Notes under the pieces: generated by a model | The model's input: only the letters and a program-made list of their open reading frames with translations | Told to the model about the DNA's origin: nothing | Databases searched by the model: none | Made by a program: the position numbers and the translations under genes | From: Caldifarciminota bacterium UBA5631 | Lineage (GTDB): Bacteria > Hydrothermota > Hydrothermia > UBA1063 | Direction: 5' to 3' | Assembly: GCA_002421425.1 (NCBI GenBank) | Contig: DIJZ01000026.1 | Coordinates: 1 to 22,153, forward strand | Length of the DNA: 22,153 bases | Shown here: piece by piece, positions 14,394 to 22,054 of the stretch | How positions within the stretch are numbered: the first letter of the stretch is position 1 | Layout of the letters: each line of letters starts with the position of its first letter

Positions 14394-15434
14394 ATGGTTA
14401 CTTTCTTTCTGTTTTTTACAGTGGGTTTTTCCGTGAGCTTCGGAAGAGGTGCTACAAATAACCTTTTCCTTGATCCCAGAGCCGTTGCCGACGATTTCTT
14501 CGAACTGAATGCAAGATTGTCGCACTATAATATTGATAGCCCATTGGGGTACGAATTTTACTTCTCAGGCTCAAAGTTTGATGTAAATAAAGCTCAGGAT
14601 TTTGCAAATATGGGTGGTGGAATATCATACTTTAAGGATTTTGGTAAGGCTGGCGACTATTTTGAAATCGGGATAAACTCAAACTGGGATTTCTACTCTC
14701 CTTATCCTGCAATATTTCTCTCTCCATTTCTTTCGGGGAAATTGTATCTGAGCTCCGTGATTGTCCTGAATGCGAATTATACCTATTCGTTTCTAAATGC
14801 TGAATATACGCAGTATCACGAGCAAACACCTGCAGTGTCAATGAATTTCGGAACTCCGTGGGGTACTTTTAATTTGCATGGAAAGTTTGACTGGAGGTAC
14901 TCCTCGACTTTCGTTTTAGACTCTGCAGGTTCAGGTCATGGAAATCTATGGAGCAATCGCATTGTGGACGAAGAAAGATTGCTGGAAGCTGGTGATGTCT
15001 CTTTAAGGTATGCAGTGAACATCATTAATCGGTTGGGACTCTTTTATGAAGTTGGATTTCATTTTGCACCATCGAGTAACGCAGTATACGTTGAGGATTT
15101 AAAAGAGATTACAAGACCTGACTTTGAAGAGAAATATGCATTTAGCGGTATTGTTCATAATACAGGAGTGAATTTTTACGCAGGCAGGTTTATATTTAAT
15201 TACGTGTTTGGATATGAAAGGAGGGATTTTCATATAGTCGATTCAAATGGGATCTACATAGAAAGAGACGATGTACTTACAACACATAATGTAAATATGA
15301 AGATTCTTATTATTGATTCTAAGATTCAGATGGGACTTTACGGAGGCGTGAACAACATGAAGAATAACTCCACTACTGCTGACTTTACTTTTGATTCAAG
15401 AGAATTTAGAGTTGGCTTATTTATGTCCCTTTGA
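14394..15434 (+). CDS. Outer-membrane beta-barrel protein, unknown function
   Basis: A 346-residue protein with a hydrophobic N-terminal signal segment (residues 1-17, no basic n-region). The remainder is built of alternating polar/aromatic strands such as YFEIGINSNWDFYS, LYLSSVIVLNANYTYSF, GTFNLHGKFDWRY, RLGLFYEVGFHF and VNFYAGRFIFNYVFGYERR. It ends in strand-like EFRVGLFMSL, with a hydrophobic C-terminal residue as in many barrels. About 12-14 strands seem possible. No family is recognised. AAAGGAGG lies only 3 nt before the ATG, a short spacing. It is the second gene of the sigma-54 operon and is separated from the first by a strong hairpin. It could be a pore or a structural barrel; the cargo is unknown. 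Confidence 0.7.
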   Translation: MVTFFLFFTVGFSVSFGRGATNNLFLDPRAVADDFFELNARLSHYNIDSPLGYEFYFSGSKFDVNKAQDFANMGGGISYFKDFGKAGDYFEIGINSNWDFYSPYPAIFLSPFLSGKLYLSSVIVLNANYTYSFLNAEYTQYHEQTPAVSMNFGTPWGTFNLHGKFDWRYSSTFVLDSAGSGHGNLWSNRIVDEERLLEAGDVSLRYAVNIINRLGLFYEVGFHFAPSSNAVYVEDLKEITRPDFEEKYAFSGIVHNTGVNFYAGRFIFNYVFGYERRDFHIVDSNGIYIERDDVLTTHNVNMKILIIDSKIQMGLYGGVNNMKNNSTTADFTFDSREFRVGLFMSL

Positions 15435-15443
15435 GGAGGAATC

Positions 15444-15872
15444 ATGAGCATATTGGTCACGTTTGTGTTTCTGCTTTTACCCAGGTATTTCTACAACGTC
15501 AAGGATACAATACAACTTGCTGGAAAGGTTATGGATCTCCAACGTGAGAAGACTGAGGGCTCAGATGTTGCGCAGGTTGTTATGAGTATTACAAAGGGTG
15601 ACTCAATTTACAAAGTAGTTCTAGGTCCTTCGTGGTTTGTTGAGCAGATCCCGGGGATTGGTGATTCCTGTACAGTTTATGGAGCGTTTTTCAGAGCAGG
15701 AAAAACTGAATATGTTATCGCCAGGAGTATTTTCATTCACAGAACAAGATCTGAAATTAAACTCAGGACAGAAAATGGGTTTCCATTGTGGTACAGGAGG
15801 GGAGACTACTACAGGGGAGTTGAGGAAAGAAAGGCCGAAAGAGTCAGAGGCAGGAAAGGCACTAGAAATTAA
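15444..15872 (+). CDS. Exported OB-fold-like protein
   Basis: A 142-residue protein. Residues 1-17 are a signal-like hydrophobic segment. Residues about 22-113 read as a small beta barrel: LAGKVMDLQRE, AQVVMSITKGDSIYKVVLGPSWFVEQ, GIGDSCTVYGAF, EYVIARSIFI, then LRTENGFPLWYR. The LGPSWF...GD...V.G...IAR...LR-ENG-PLW pattern recurs in a widespread group of small exported OB-fold proteins of unknown role, as far as I recall it. The last 25 residues are rich in Arg, Glu and Lys. AGGAGG lies 4 nt before the ATG. The stop overlaps the kinase start (TAATG), so expression is tied to the sensor kinase. A ligand- or metal-binding accessory role is possible but unproven. Confidence 0.65.
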   Translation: MSILVTFVFLLLPRYFYNVKDTIQLAGKVMDLQREKTEGSDVAQVVMSITKGDSIYKVVLGPSWFVEQIPGIGDSCTVYGAFFRAGKTEYVIARSIFIHRTRSEIKLRTENGFPLWYRRGDYYRGVEERKAERVRGRKGTRN

Positions 15873-17092
15873 TGAATCCCAAAAAACTCGCAGTTCTATA
15901 TCTTGCGGTATGTTCTTTGTTCACAGTATTTTTTTATGCGGAATATAGGCACCAGAGAAACACTTTACGAGATGTTGCGGAAATTGATGCAAAGCTGCGT
16001 TCCTACGTAGTGAGGGAGGTTATTACCTCAACGTTAGAACGCGGACCCCTTGGTGAAGAGGTTCTTTTTGCTCTCGTTGAATCTACCAATGTTGATTATA
16101 TTATATTATTGAAGGATGATTCTGTTCTTCAATGGGCGTCTAAGTATGAGGGTTTTCTGCCGGTGGCTGATTACGGTTCTGTTGAACCTGGAATTGTACG
16201 AGAGATAGAATCGCCCCTATACCCGATAGTTGAATTTTCCTTTCTCGCCGATTCTCTTAAGGTTGTGTGTGGGTATTCGATGGGTCTCTACAAACATCTT
16301 TTGAATTCAATAATCTTCAGTATGCTCCTCGTTCTGGGTGTCCTTCTCGCAGTTTTCGGTGTATCTATTTTTTCAGTTTATCTAATGGAAAAAAGAATGA
16401 AGGAGCAGGAAATAAACGTTCTCCGCGAGAAGGAGCAGGTGAAGTATTTCCGTGAGCTGGCCGGTCTCTCAGCACAGGTTGCCCATGAAGTGAAGAATTC
16501 AATAAATTCGATGAGTATAGCAGCCCAGATGCTGGAAAGAGGGAATATTCGACCTGATTTTCTTGAGGCTATAAAGGAGGGTATCGGGCGCCTTAATTCG
16601 GTGACTGAGAAATTCAATGAACTGGGGAAGACTCTTCAGGTAAAGAGGGAAGAGATTAGCCTTCAGAGTTTGTTCATGGAAATCGAAAAAGAATTTGAGG
16701 GGATTCTCGTAGGCTCAGGGATTCAATTAAAAACCGAGTTGGGAATTGATAGAATCAGAACTGATGTGATCTTGTTAAAACAGGCAATTTCAAATATAAT
16801 CAAAAACAGTATAGAGGCTTTCGACGGTGTTTCGAAAGAGGCTAAGGTAATCGAAATCAGGGTACGCGAAGAAAAAAAGCGGGTCTATTTTGAAATTGAA
16901 GATAACGGGAGAGGGATGGATGCCGATGAGGTTACAAGAGCTTTCGAGTACTTCTTCACGACAAAACCTTCAGGAATGGGGATTGGACTCAGTATGGTGA
17001 AGCGAATTGTTGAAGCCCTTGGTGGGGAAATACGTATTGAGAGCACGAAGGGCATCGGCACAAAGGCGGAGTTCTTTGTCGGAAATGAATAG
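15872..17092 (+). CDS. Membrane sensor histidine kinase
   Basis: A 406-residue kinase of the NtrB/AtoS/ZraS general type. Two membrane helices (about 5-23 and 144-171) enclose a periplasmic sensor of about 120 residues with no recognised family. A coiled linker (172-195) leads to the phosphorylated His205 in AHEVKNSINS. The ATPase domain has the N box IIKNSIEAF, G1 DNGRGM, the F box FFTTKPSGMGIGLSM and a final GTKAEFFV. All catalytic boxes are intact. It overlaps its response regulator by 8 nt, so the two form a cognate pair. The sensor faces the compartment where the three preceding gene products should act, which suggests that it monitors the envelope or one of those products. Confidence 0.92.
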   Translation: MNPKKLAVLYLAVCSLFTVFFYAEYRHQRNTLRDVAEIDAKLRSYVVREVITSTLERGPLGEEVLFALVESTNVDYIILLKDDSVLQWASKYEGFLPVADYGSVEPGIVREIESPLYPIVEFSFLADSLKVVCGYSMGLYKHLLNSIIFSMLLVLGVLLAVFGVSIFSVYLMEKRMKEQEINVLREKEQVKYFRELAGLSAQVAHEVKNSINSMSIAAQMLERGNIRPDFLEAIKEGIGRLNSVTEKFNELGKTLQVKREEISLQSLFMEIEKEFEGILVGSGIQLKTELGIDRIRTDVILLKQAISNIIKNSIEAFDGVSKEAKVIEIRVREEKKRVYFEIEDNGRGMDADEVTRAFEYFFTTKPSGMGIGLSMVKRIVEALGGEIRIESTKGIGTKAEFFVGNE

Positions 17093-18467
17093 TAAATTCA
17101 CTATTCTTCTGGTAGAAGATGAGAGAAGGACATTGGATTTACTCACGGAATTCCTTAAAGGCCAGGGCTACAATGTGCTTGCTGCAGAAAATGGGAAAGA
17201 GGCGTTAAGTCTTTTTAGCAGCATTCCCGTTGATGGGATTTTGCTTGATATAAGGCTTCCTGATGCCAGTGGCCTCGAACTTCTACGAAGTTTCAAGAAA
17301 GAAAATCCCCTCGTGAAGGTAATTATGGTGACTGCAGTTTCCGACGTTGAGACAGTAGTTTCTGCTATGAGAGAAGGGGCTGTAGACTATATCGTAAAGC
17401 CCGTCGATCTTTCAGCGCTTTCCTCCAAGATTGAGAAGATAAGAAAATCATACGAACTTGATATTGAGGTAAAGGTAATTGAAAATCTGAAAGAGACACA
17501 AATTCGGGATTTTGTCTTTGCTTCTGAGAAAATGAGGGAAGTTCTATACCTCGTTGTCAAGGCTTCTAGAACGAGTGCACCCTGTTTGCTCACTGGCGAA
17601 ACCGGCACGGGGAAAACTTTGCTCGCGAGAATAATCCACTCTCTCTCGAAGAGAAAGGATGGTCCTTTTGTTGACGTTCATCTTCAGGCTATTCCTGAAA
17701 CGCTTTTAGAAGCCGAACTGTTCGGTTATGAAAAGGGTGCCTTCACAGGTGCAGAAAGATCGTACGATGGACTCGTTGTAAGGTCTAGCGGCGGGACGCT
17801 TTTTCTTGATGAAATTGGGGAATTGAAAAGAGATCTTCAAGTGAAATTGCTAAAAGTAATCGAAGAGAAGGAGCTAAGGCCCGTAGGAGGCACAAAGACA
17901 AAGGCTGTGGACTTCAGGCTGATAACTGCGACGAATCGTGACCTTAAGAAAGAAGTGCAGGATGGAATTTTCAGGGAAGATCTGTATTACAGAATAAATG
18001 TTATTGAGATTGAGATTCCTCCGCTGCGAGAACGCCGTGAGGACATTCCGTTACTCCTTGATTATTTTCGTGAAAAATATAGCAAAAGTGAAGGAAAGGA
18101 GATCAAAGGTTTTTCAAAAGAAGCAAAAGAACTCCTGGTGCGGTATAGTTATCCCGGGAATGTCAGAGAACTTAGTAATATTGTGGAACGGGCATGTGTC
18201 ATGTCTTCCAAGAATTTAATTGAAGTCCAGGATTTACCCGGGTACTTGTGGAAAGCCAATGCAGAGCATTTTGAAGCTGTCGTATCGGGTCCGGATAATT
18301 CTCTTCCATCTATTATGAGGAATTTCGAGAGGAAATTGATAGAAGAAGCTCTGAAAGCGGAGGGCTTTATAAAGTCGAGAGCAGCAAGGAGACTCGGAGT
18401 TTCCGAAAGGGTACTGCGATATAAGATAAAAGTCCTGGGAATTGAAGATGGAAAGGGCAATAGTTAA
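17085..18467 (+). CDS. NtrC-family sigma-54-dependent response regulator
   Basis: A 460-residue activator with three parts. The receiver (residues 5-120) has phospho-acceptor Asp55 in LLDIRLPD and Lys105 in VKPVD. The AAA+ domain has Walker A GETGTGKT (171-178), the sigma-54-contacting GAFTGA (218-223), Walker B GGTLFLDEIGEL, and RLITATNRDLK, FREDLYYRINV and YPGNVREL. A Fis-type helix-turn-helix closes the protein (SRAARRLGVSERVLRYKIK). The normal VNCAA before the sensor loop is VHLQA here. ATG 17085 is used because residues encoded from the earlier in-frame TTG (17007) do not look like receiver sequence and lie deep in the kinase gene. With GAFTGA intact it should open sigma-54 promoters, and one heads this same operon. 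Confidence 0.95.
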   Translation: MNSKFTILLVEDERRTLDLLTEFLKGQGYNVLAAENGKEALSLFSSIPVDGILLDIRLPDASGLELLRSFKKENPLVKVIMVTAVSDVETVVSAMREGAVDYIVKPVDLSALSSKIEKIRKSYELDIEVKVIENLKETQIRDFVFASEKMREVLYLVVKASRTSAPCLLTGETGTGKTLLARIIHSLSKRKDGPFVDVHLQAIPETLLEAELFGYEKGAFTGAERSYDGLVVRSSGGTLFLDEIGELKRDLQVKLLKVIEEKELRPVGGTKTKAVDFRLITATNRDLKKEVQDGIFREDLYYRINVIEIEIPPLRERREDIPLLLDYFREKYSKSEGKEIKGFSKEAKELLVRYSYPGNVRELSNIVERACVMSSKNLIEVQDLPGYLWKANAEHFEAVVSGPDNSLPSIMRNFERKLIEEALKAEGFIKSRAARRLGVSERVLRYKIKVLGIEDGKGNS

Positions 18468-19620
18468 GGGTAACCCAATTCAAATTGCAAATCACCCCTG
18501 GGTTTACTCGGGTAATTTGTTGGAGTGTACTGCCCCCAGAGGTTCCGCGGTGGAGGTCTATTCAAGAAAAGGGGTATTTTTAGGTTCAGCAATTTTCAAC
18601 CCCTCATCTTCCATTGCCCTCCGATTTTACTCCAGGAAAAAAGAGGAGCTTGATTACTTTGCTATAAAGCAGCGCCTAATGGTAGCAGATTTAAAGCGGA
18701 GGAAGAATCTTCGAACACAATATTACAGGCTAGCGTTCAGTGAAAGCGACGGGCTTCCGGGCCTTGTTGTGGACAGATATGGTGGGGGTTTTGTTTTTCA
18801 GATAAATTCTTTCGGAATGGAAGTCAGAAGGGGTGATATCATAAAAGCACTATATGATGCGTTTTCTCCAAAGTTTCTCGTGGAAAGAAGCGAAGGGCAA
18901 TCAAGGATGGTCGAGGGACTTTCGGAAAGGGTAGAAATCCTAATCAATGAGGATAATCTTGATCTTAGCAGAGTACTTGTCGAAGAAAATGAAATGAAGT
19001 ACTTTGTGGACCTTGTAAGGGGACAAAAAACAGGTTTCTTTTATGATCAAAGGAAAAATAGAGATATCGTAGAGGAACATGTTTCAGGAGGTATTGTACT
19101 GGACCTCTTCTCGTATAGTGGAAGTTTCGCTTTGAGGGCTCTAAAAAAGGCTCAGAGGGTGATTGCAGTGGATATTTCGGAAGATGCGATTTATCTTTTA
19201 AGAGAGAACGTGAAGATAAATGGAATTAGCCAAAGTAAGCTAATATCGGAAGTAAAAGATTCTTTTGATTTTCTTGAGGAGGCTAAGTCTCTGCGGATTA
19301 AGTTCAGTTTCATCATTATGGACCCCCCTTCCTTTGCAAGAAAGGCAAAAGACCTTGATTCAGCTGTAAGTTCTTATTCGAATCTCCTCGGAAATGCTAT
19401 TGATGTCCTTGAACGAGATGGTCAGGTTGCTCTGTTCAGTTGTAGTAATCATATTAAGTGGGAACACCTTTCATCAGTTCTTCAGAGGGGAACGGGCGGG
19501 AAAGGGAGAGAATTCCGTATTCTAGAATATTTGCATCAGGATTTTCGGGATCATCCAGTTCCTGCAAATTTTCCCGAAGCAGAGTATTTGAGAGGTTATC
19601 TTATCAAGGAGGATATTTGA
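18448..19620 (+). CDS. rlmI: 23S rRNA (cytosine-C5) methyltransferase RlmI-type
   Basis: A 390-residue class I SAM-dependent RNA methyltransferase. Residues 1-70 form a PUA domain (HPWVYSGNLLE...VEVYSRKGVFLGSAIFNP). SESDGLPGLVVDRYG near 92-106 and GQKTGFFYDQRKNR near 191-204 are family hallmarks. The SAM site is VLDLFSYSGSFALRALK with the acidic loop VIAVDISEDAI. The catalytic segments are IIMDPPSFAR and FSCSNHI, the Cys of SCS being the expected nucleophile of m5C enzymes. RlmI modifies C1962 of 23S rRNA (E. coli numbering); target identity here is by family. ATG 18448 is preferred over the in-frame TTG at 18442. It overlaps the activator gene by 20 nt and has no clear ribosome binding site, so it is probably coupled to it. 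Confidence 0.9.
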   Translation: MERAIVKGNPIQIANHPWVYSGNLLECTAPRGSAVEVYSRKGVFLGSAIFNPSSSIALRFYSRKKEELDYFAIKQRLMVADLKRRKNLRTQYYRLAFSESDGLPGLVVDRYGGGFVFQINSFGMEVRRGDIIKALYDAFSPKFLVERSEGQSRMVEGLSERVEILINEDNLDLSRVLVEENEMKYFVDLVRGQKTGFFYDQRKNRDIVEEHVSGGIVLDLFSYSGSFALRALKKAQRVIAVDISEDAIYLLRENVKINGISQSKLISEVKDSFDFLEEAKSLRIKFSFIIMDPPSFARKAKDLDSAVSSYSNLLGNAIDVLERDGQVALFSCSNHIKWEHLSSVLQRGTGGKGREFRILEYLHQDFRDHPVPANFPEAEYLRGYLIKEDI

Positions 19621-19621
19621 A

Positions 19622-20545
19622 ATGAAAACCTTCATTTATATGTTTCCAGGACAGGGTTCGCAATATGTTGGTATGATGGAAGATATTTACAAAGCTAGTG
19701 ACAGGGCAAAACGCATGCTTAGAGAAGTTGAAGATGCTTTGAATTTTCCCCTTGGTTATACAATGTTCAATGGTCCCGAAGATGTCTTATCCAGGACTCT
19801 GTACACTCAACCAGCCATCTTTGTCCACAGTGCTTCGATTTGCGCAATCCTTGTTGAATATGGAATAGAGCCTTTCGTTGTTCTTGGACACAGTCTTGGT
19901 GAAATTACTGCTCTTTATGCTTCAGGGGCTTTGACATTTTCAGATGCTGTGTCTGTGGTGGCAAAGAGGGCAGAACTTATGGATAGTGTCTATGAGATGG
20001 GCGCTATGTCCGCCGTAATAGGCCTGGAAATTGCAAAGATAAACGAGATTCTGAAGCCCTATAATAATAGAGTTGTTGTGGCGAATATTAATTCCCCTTC
20101 TCAGGTGGTGATTTCCGGCTTTCTTGCGGATATTGAGATCGTCGAAGGAAAGTTGAAGGAAGCTGGTGCGAAGAGAATTATCAGATTAAACGTTTCCAAT
20201 GCTTTTCACTCTCCTTTGATGGAGCCTGCCAGAGTGGAGTTCGAAGAGTTTCTGAGAAATGTAAAGTTTGAAGTGCCGAAGGTTCCGGTTATACCAAACC
20301 TGGACCCCGGTTTAGTCACCAGTCCTCTGCTCCTTAAAGACCTCATTGTAAAACAGATTTGTGGCACGGTTAATTGGGTGGAATCAATAAAAGTTGCGGG
20401 AAGGATTAAGTCCGGAGTTTTCGTGGAGATTGGGCCTAAGAGAGTTTTGGGGAGATTTCTTAGAGAAATCCTTGGCGATGTTCCTTATTTTTCCATTGAT
20501 ACATATTTAGACCTTATGGATTTTATTAGACAGGCGAAATCTTGA
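19622..20545 (+). CDS. fabD: Malonyl-CoA:ACP transacylase
   Basis: A 307-residue enzyme that moves the malonyl group from CoA to acyl carrier protein for fatty-acid synthesis. It has FPGQGSQYVGM (8-18), the nucleophile Ser91 in GHSLGE, the carboxylate-binding Arg116 in AKRAELM, and the catalytic His196 in NAFHSPLM. The SPSQVVISG segment is also typical. The length is normal. It begins one base after the rlmI stop, with AAGGAGG inside the end of rlmI. Its own stop lies in the -35 box of the next promoter. No promoter of its own is visible immediately upstream, so it appears to depend on transcription from within or before the sigma-54 operon. Confidence 0.96.
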   Translation: MKTFIYMFPGQGSQYVGMMEDIYKASDRAKRMLREVEDALNFPLGYTMFNGPEDVLSRTLYTQPAIFVHSASICAILVEYGIEPFVVLGHSLGEITALYASGALTFSDAVSVVAKRAELMDSVYEMGAMSAVIGLEIAKINEILKPYNNRVVVANINSPSQVVISGFLADIEIVEGKLKEAGAKRIIRLNVSNAFHSPLMEPARVEFEEFLRNVKFEVPKVPVIPNLDPGLVTSPLLLKDLIVKQICGTVNWVESIKVAGRIKSGVFVEIGPKRVLGRFLREILGDVPYFSIDTYLDLMDFIRQAKS

Positions 20546-20570
20546 AAGTACCCCGAAATGGTTTTATACT
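20542..20570 (+). promoter_or_regulatory. Sigma-70-type promoter of the rpsF operon
   Basis: TTGAAA (20542-20547), a 17-bp spacer and TATACT (20565-20570). The start is predicted near 20577, leaving about 20 nt with GGAGG before ATG 20597. The fabD stop codon overlaps the -35 box. The short leader seems too small for the S6:S18-binding structure known from other bacteria. Confidence 0.75.
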
Positions 20571-20596
20571 AAATAACTCAAAGTGAAGGAGGAAAA

Positions 20597-20875
20597 ATGA
20601 GAAATTACGAGATGGTGGTTATAATAGATTCGGCGATTTCAGATGAAGAACGGGATGGCTTGATCGGTAAACTGAAAAATATAATTGAGAAAGATGGAAA
20701 AGTTGCGAGTCTCGAGGTGTGGGGGAAAAGGGAAATGGCATATGAAATAAATCACAGGAAAGAGGGTTTTTATGTATTGTTTGACTTTGAAGCAGGTCCC
20801 AAGGTAATCTCCAGCCTCAAGCAAGAAATAAGGATGAACAAATCATATCTGAGGGAACTCATAGTGAGGAAATGA
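20597..20875 (+). CDS. rpsF: 30S ribosomal protein S6
   Basis: A 92-residue S6 protein, which sits on the platform of the small subunit as a partner of S18. The N-terminal YEMVVIIDSAISDEE and the WGKREMAYEINHRKEGFYVLFDFEA segment are typical, and the final strand (MNKSYLRELIVRK) is present. It has the minimal S6 length without a long C-terminal tail. AAGGAGG precedes the ATG at 5-6 nt. It heads rpsF-ssb-rpsR-rplI, a gene order conserved across bacteria, and overlaps ssb by 4 nt. Confidence 0.96.
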   Translation: MRNYEMVVIIDSAISDEERDGLIGKLKNIIEKDGKVASLEVWGKREMAYEINHRKEGFYVLFDFEAGPKVISSLKQEIRMNKSYLRELIVRK

Positions 20876-21345
20876 TGGCAGAGTTAAGACTTCCCAACAT
20901 AAACCTTGTGGTAATATCTGGAAGGTTAGTAGAAGATGCGGTAGTGCGCTATACTCCACAGGGGACTCCGGTATGCAATGTGCGTTTTGCCAGCGATAGA
21001 AATTTCAGGAATGCCCAGGGTCAATGGGTTAAGGAGCCGTTGTTTATAAGCCTTGTGCTTTTCCGTGAAGTTGCAGAAAGGAGTATGGGTAAGCTCAAGA
21101 GGGGTACCCCAGTTATAGTAGAAGGAAGTCTCAGGTCCCGTGATTTTGAGACCAGAGAAGGGCAGAAGAAGACCGTTTTCGAGATAGTCGTGAGGAGACT
21201 CCACGTTCTGGAGAAAGTTACAGGGGAAGAAGTAGTGTATGCTCCAGAGGAAGAGGAGCTTCCCGAAGAGCTGCCTGCTGAAGGTGGCGAAGGTGGTGAA
21301 ACTCCTGGCGGTGAGCCGGAAGAAAAAGAAGATTTACCATTCTAA
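20872..21345 (+). CDS. ssb: Single-stranded DNA-binding protein
   Basis: A 157-residue SSB with one OB fold (about residues 5-112: NLVVISGRLVEDAVVRYTPQGTPVCNVRFASDR...VIVEGSLRSRDFETREGQKKTVFEIVVRRLHVLE). A Glu/Gly-rich linker follows, with an acidic tip ending EDLPF, the form that binds replication and repair partners such as RecQ, PriA and exonuclease I. It protects ssDNA during replication, repair and transformation. Two adjacent ATGs (20872 and 20875) could start it; the first gives the standard ATGA overlap with rpsF. It lies in the rpsF operon, as in many bacteria. Confidence 0.96.
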   Translation: MMAELRLPNINLVVISGRLVEDAVVRYTPQGTPVCNVRFASDRNFRNAQGQWVKEPLFISLVLFREVAERSMGKLKRGTPVIVEGSLRSRDFETREGQKKTVFEIVVRRLHVLEKVTGEEVVYAPEEEELPEELPAEGGEGGETPGGEPEEKEDLPF

Positions 21346-21362
21346 TTAAGGAGGTTTTTTAG

Positions 21363-21599
21363 ATGAGCAATAAGATGAGGGTGAGGGAAAGTTCCTGTGA
21401 GTTTTGTAAGGATGCAGTCAAGGAAATTGATTACAAAAATGTTGAACTTTTGTCAAAATATATATCAAGAAAGGGGAAAATTCTGCCAAGAAGGACCACT
21501 GGCACCTGTGCCTTTCACCAGAGGAAACTCTCAAAGGCAATAAAAAGGGCTAGGATGATTGCTCTTCTTCCGTTCGCGGAGAGCTATTATCTTTCATGA
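21363..21599 (+). CDS. rpsR: 30S ribosomal protein S18, zinc-ribbon form
   Basis: A 78-residue S18. The body (IDYKNVELLSKYISRKGKILPRRTTGTCAFHQRKLSKAIKRARMIALLPF) is highly characteristic. It carries Cys12-x-x-Cys15 and Cys49-x-x-His52, four ligands that should hold one zinc, so this is the zinc-containing version of the protein. AAGGAGG stands 8 nt before the ATG. Its stop overlaps the rplI start (ATGA). It binds next to S6, encoded two genes upstream. Confidence 0.97.
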   Translation: MSNKMRVRESSCEFCKDAVKEIDYKNVELLSKYISRKGKILPRRTTGTCAFHQRKLSKAIKRARMIALLPFAESYYLS

Positions 21600-22054
21600 A
21601 GGTCTACCTGTTAAAAGATGTTCCAAAGGTGGGCAAAGCAGGTGAAATAGTTGATGTCAACGACGGCTACGCGCGGAATTTTTTGATTAGGAATCATCTT
21701 GCAGAACTTCTGACTGATTCTCTTCTGAGGAAAATTCAGAGTGAGAAGAAACTTTTAGAGTCTAAAGAACAGTCACAGAAAAGTCGAGCAGAGAAGCTTA
21801 AAAATCAAATTGAAAGCCTTGACACTATTGTATTCGAAAAAACCTCCTCACGGGAAGGCAAGATCTTTGGTTCTGTAAGCAGCATAGAGGTGATGGAAGA
21901 GCTGAAAAAGCGCGGTATTTCCGTGGAAAAGGGGATGATCCACATGGAGCATATTAAAGAAACAGGAGTCCATCCCGTTAAGATCAAGCTCTATCCTGGA
22001 GTAGAGGCAATTTTAAAAGTCAAAATAATATCAAAAGAGATTGGAACTCATTGA
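21596..22054 (+). CDS. rplI: 50S ribosomal protein L9
   Basis: A 152-residue L9 with the normal two-domain layout. The N-terminal rRNA-binding domain has MKVYLLKDVPKVGKAGEIVDV and NDGYARNFLIRNHLAE. A long connecting helix (about 42-75, KIQSEKKLLESKEQSQKSRAEKLKNQIESL) leads to the C-terminal domain, with the GKIFGSVSSIEVMEELKKRG signature. Full length. The start overlaps the rpsR stop by 4 nt. The next reading frame begins 14 nt before its stop, which suggests that the operon continues beyond the window. Confidence 0.97.
   Translation: MKVYLLKDVPKVGKAGEIVDVNDGYARNFLIRNHLAELLTDSLLRKIQSEKKLLESKEQSQKSRAEKLKNQIESLDTIVFEKTSSREGKIFGSVSSIEVMEELKKRGISVEKGMIHMEHIKETGVHPVKIKLYPGVEAILKVKIISKEIGTH

Noticed and set aside
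17007..17084. Longer N-terminus for the sigma-54 activator from TTG 17007
   Set aside because: The added residues are an out-of-frame reading of the kinase's conserved ATPase end, and the receiver domain begins right after ATG 17085.
20362..20378. TGGCAC within fabD resembling a sigma-54 -24 element
   Set aside because: The expected TTGC is not found at the correct distance (the sequence reads ATTGG), and it lies inside a well-conserved gene.
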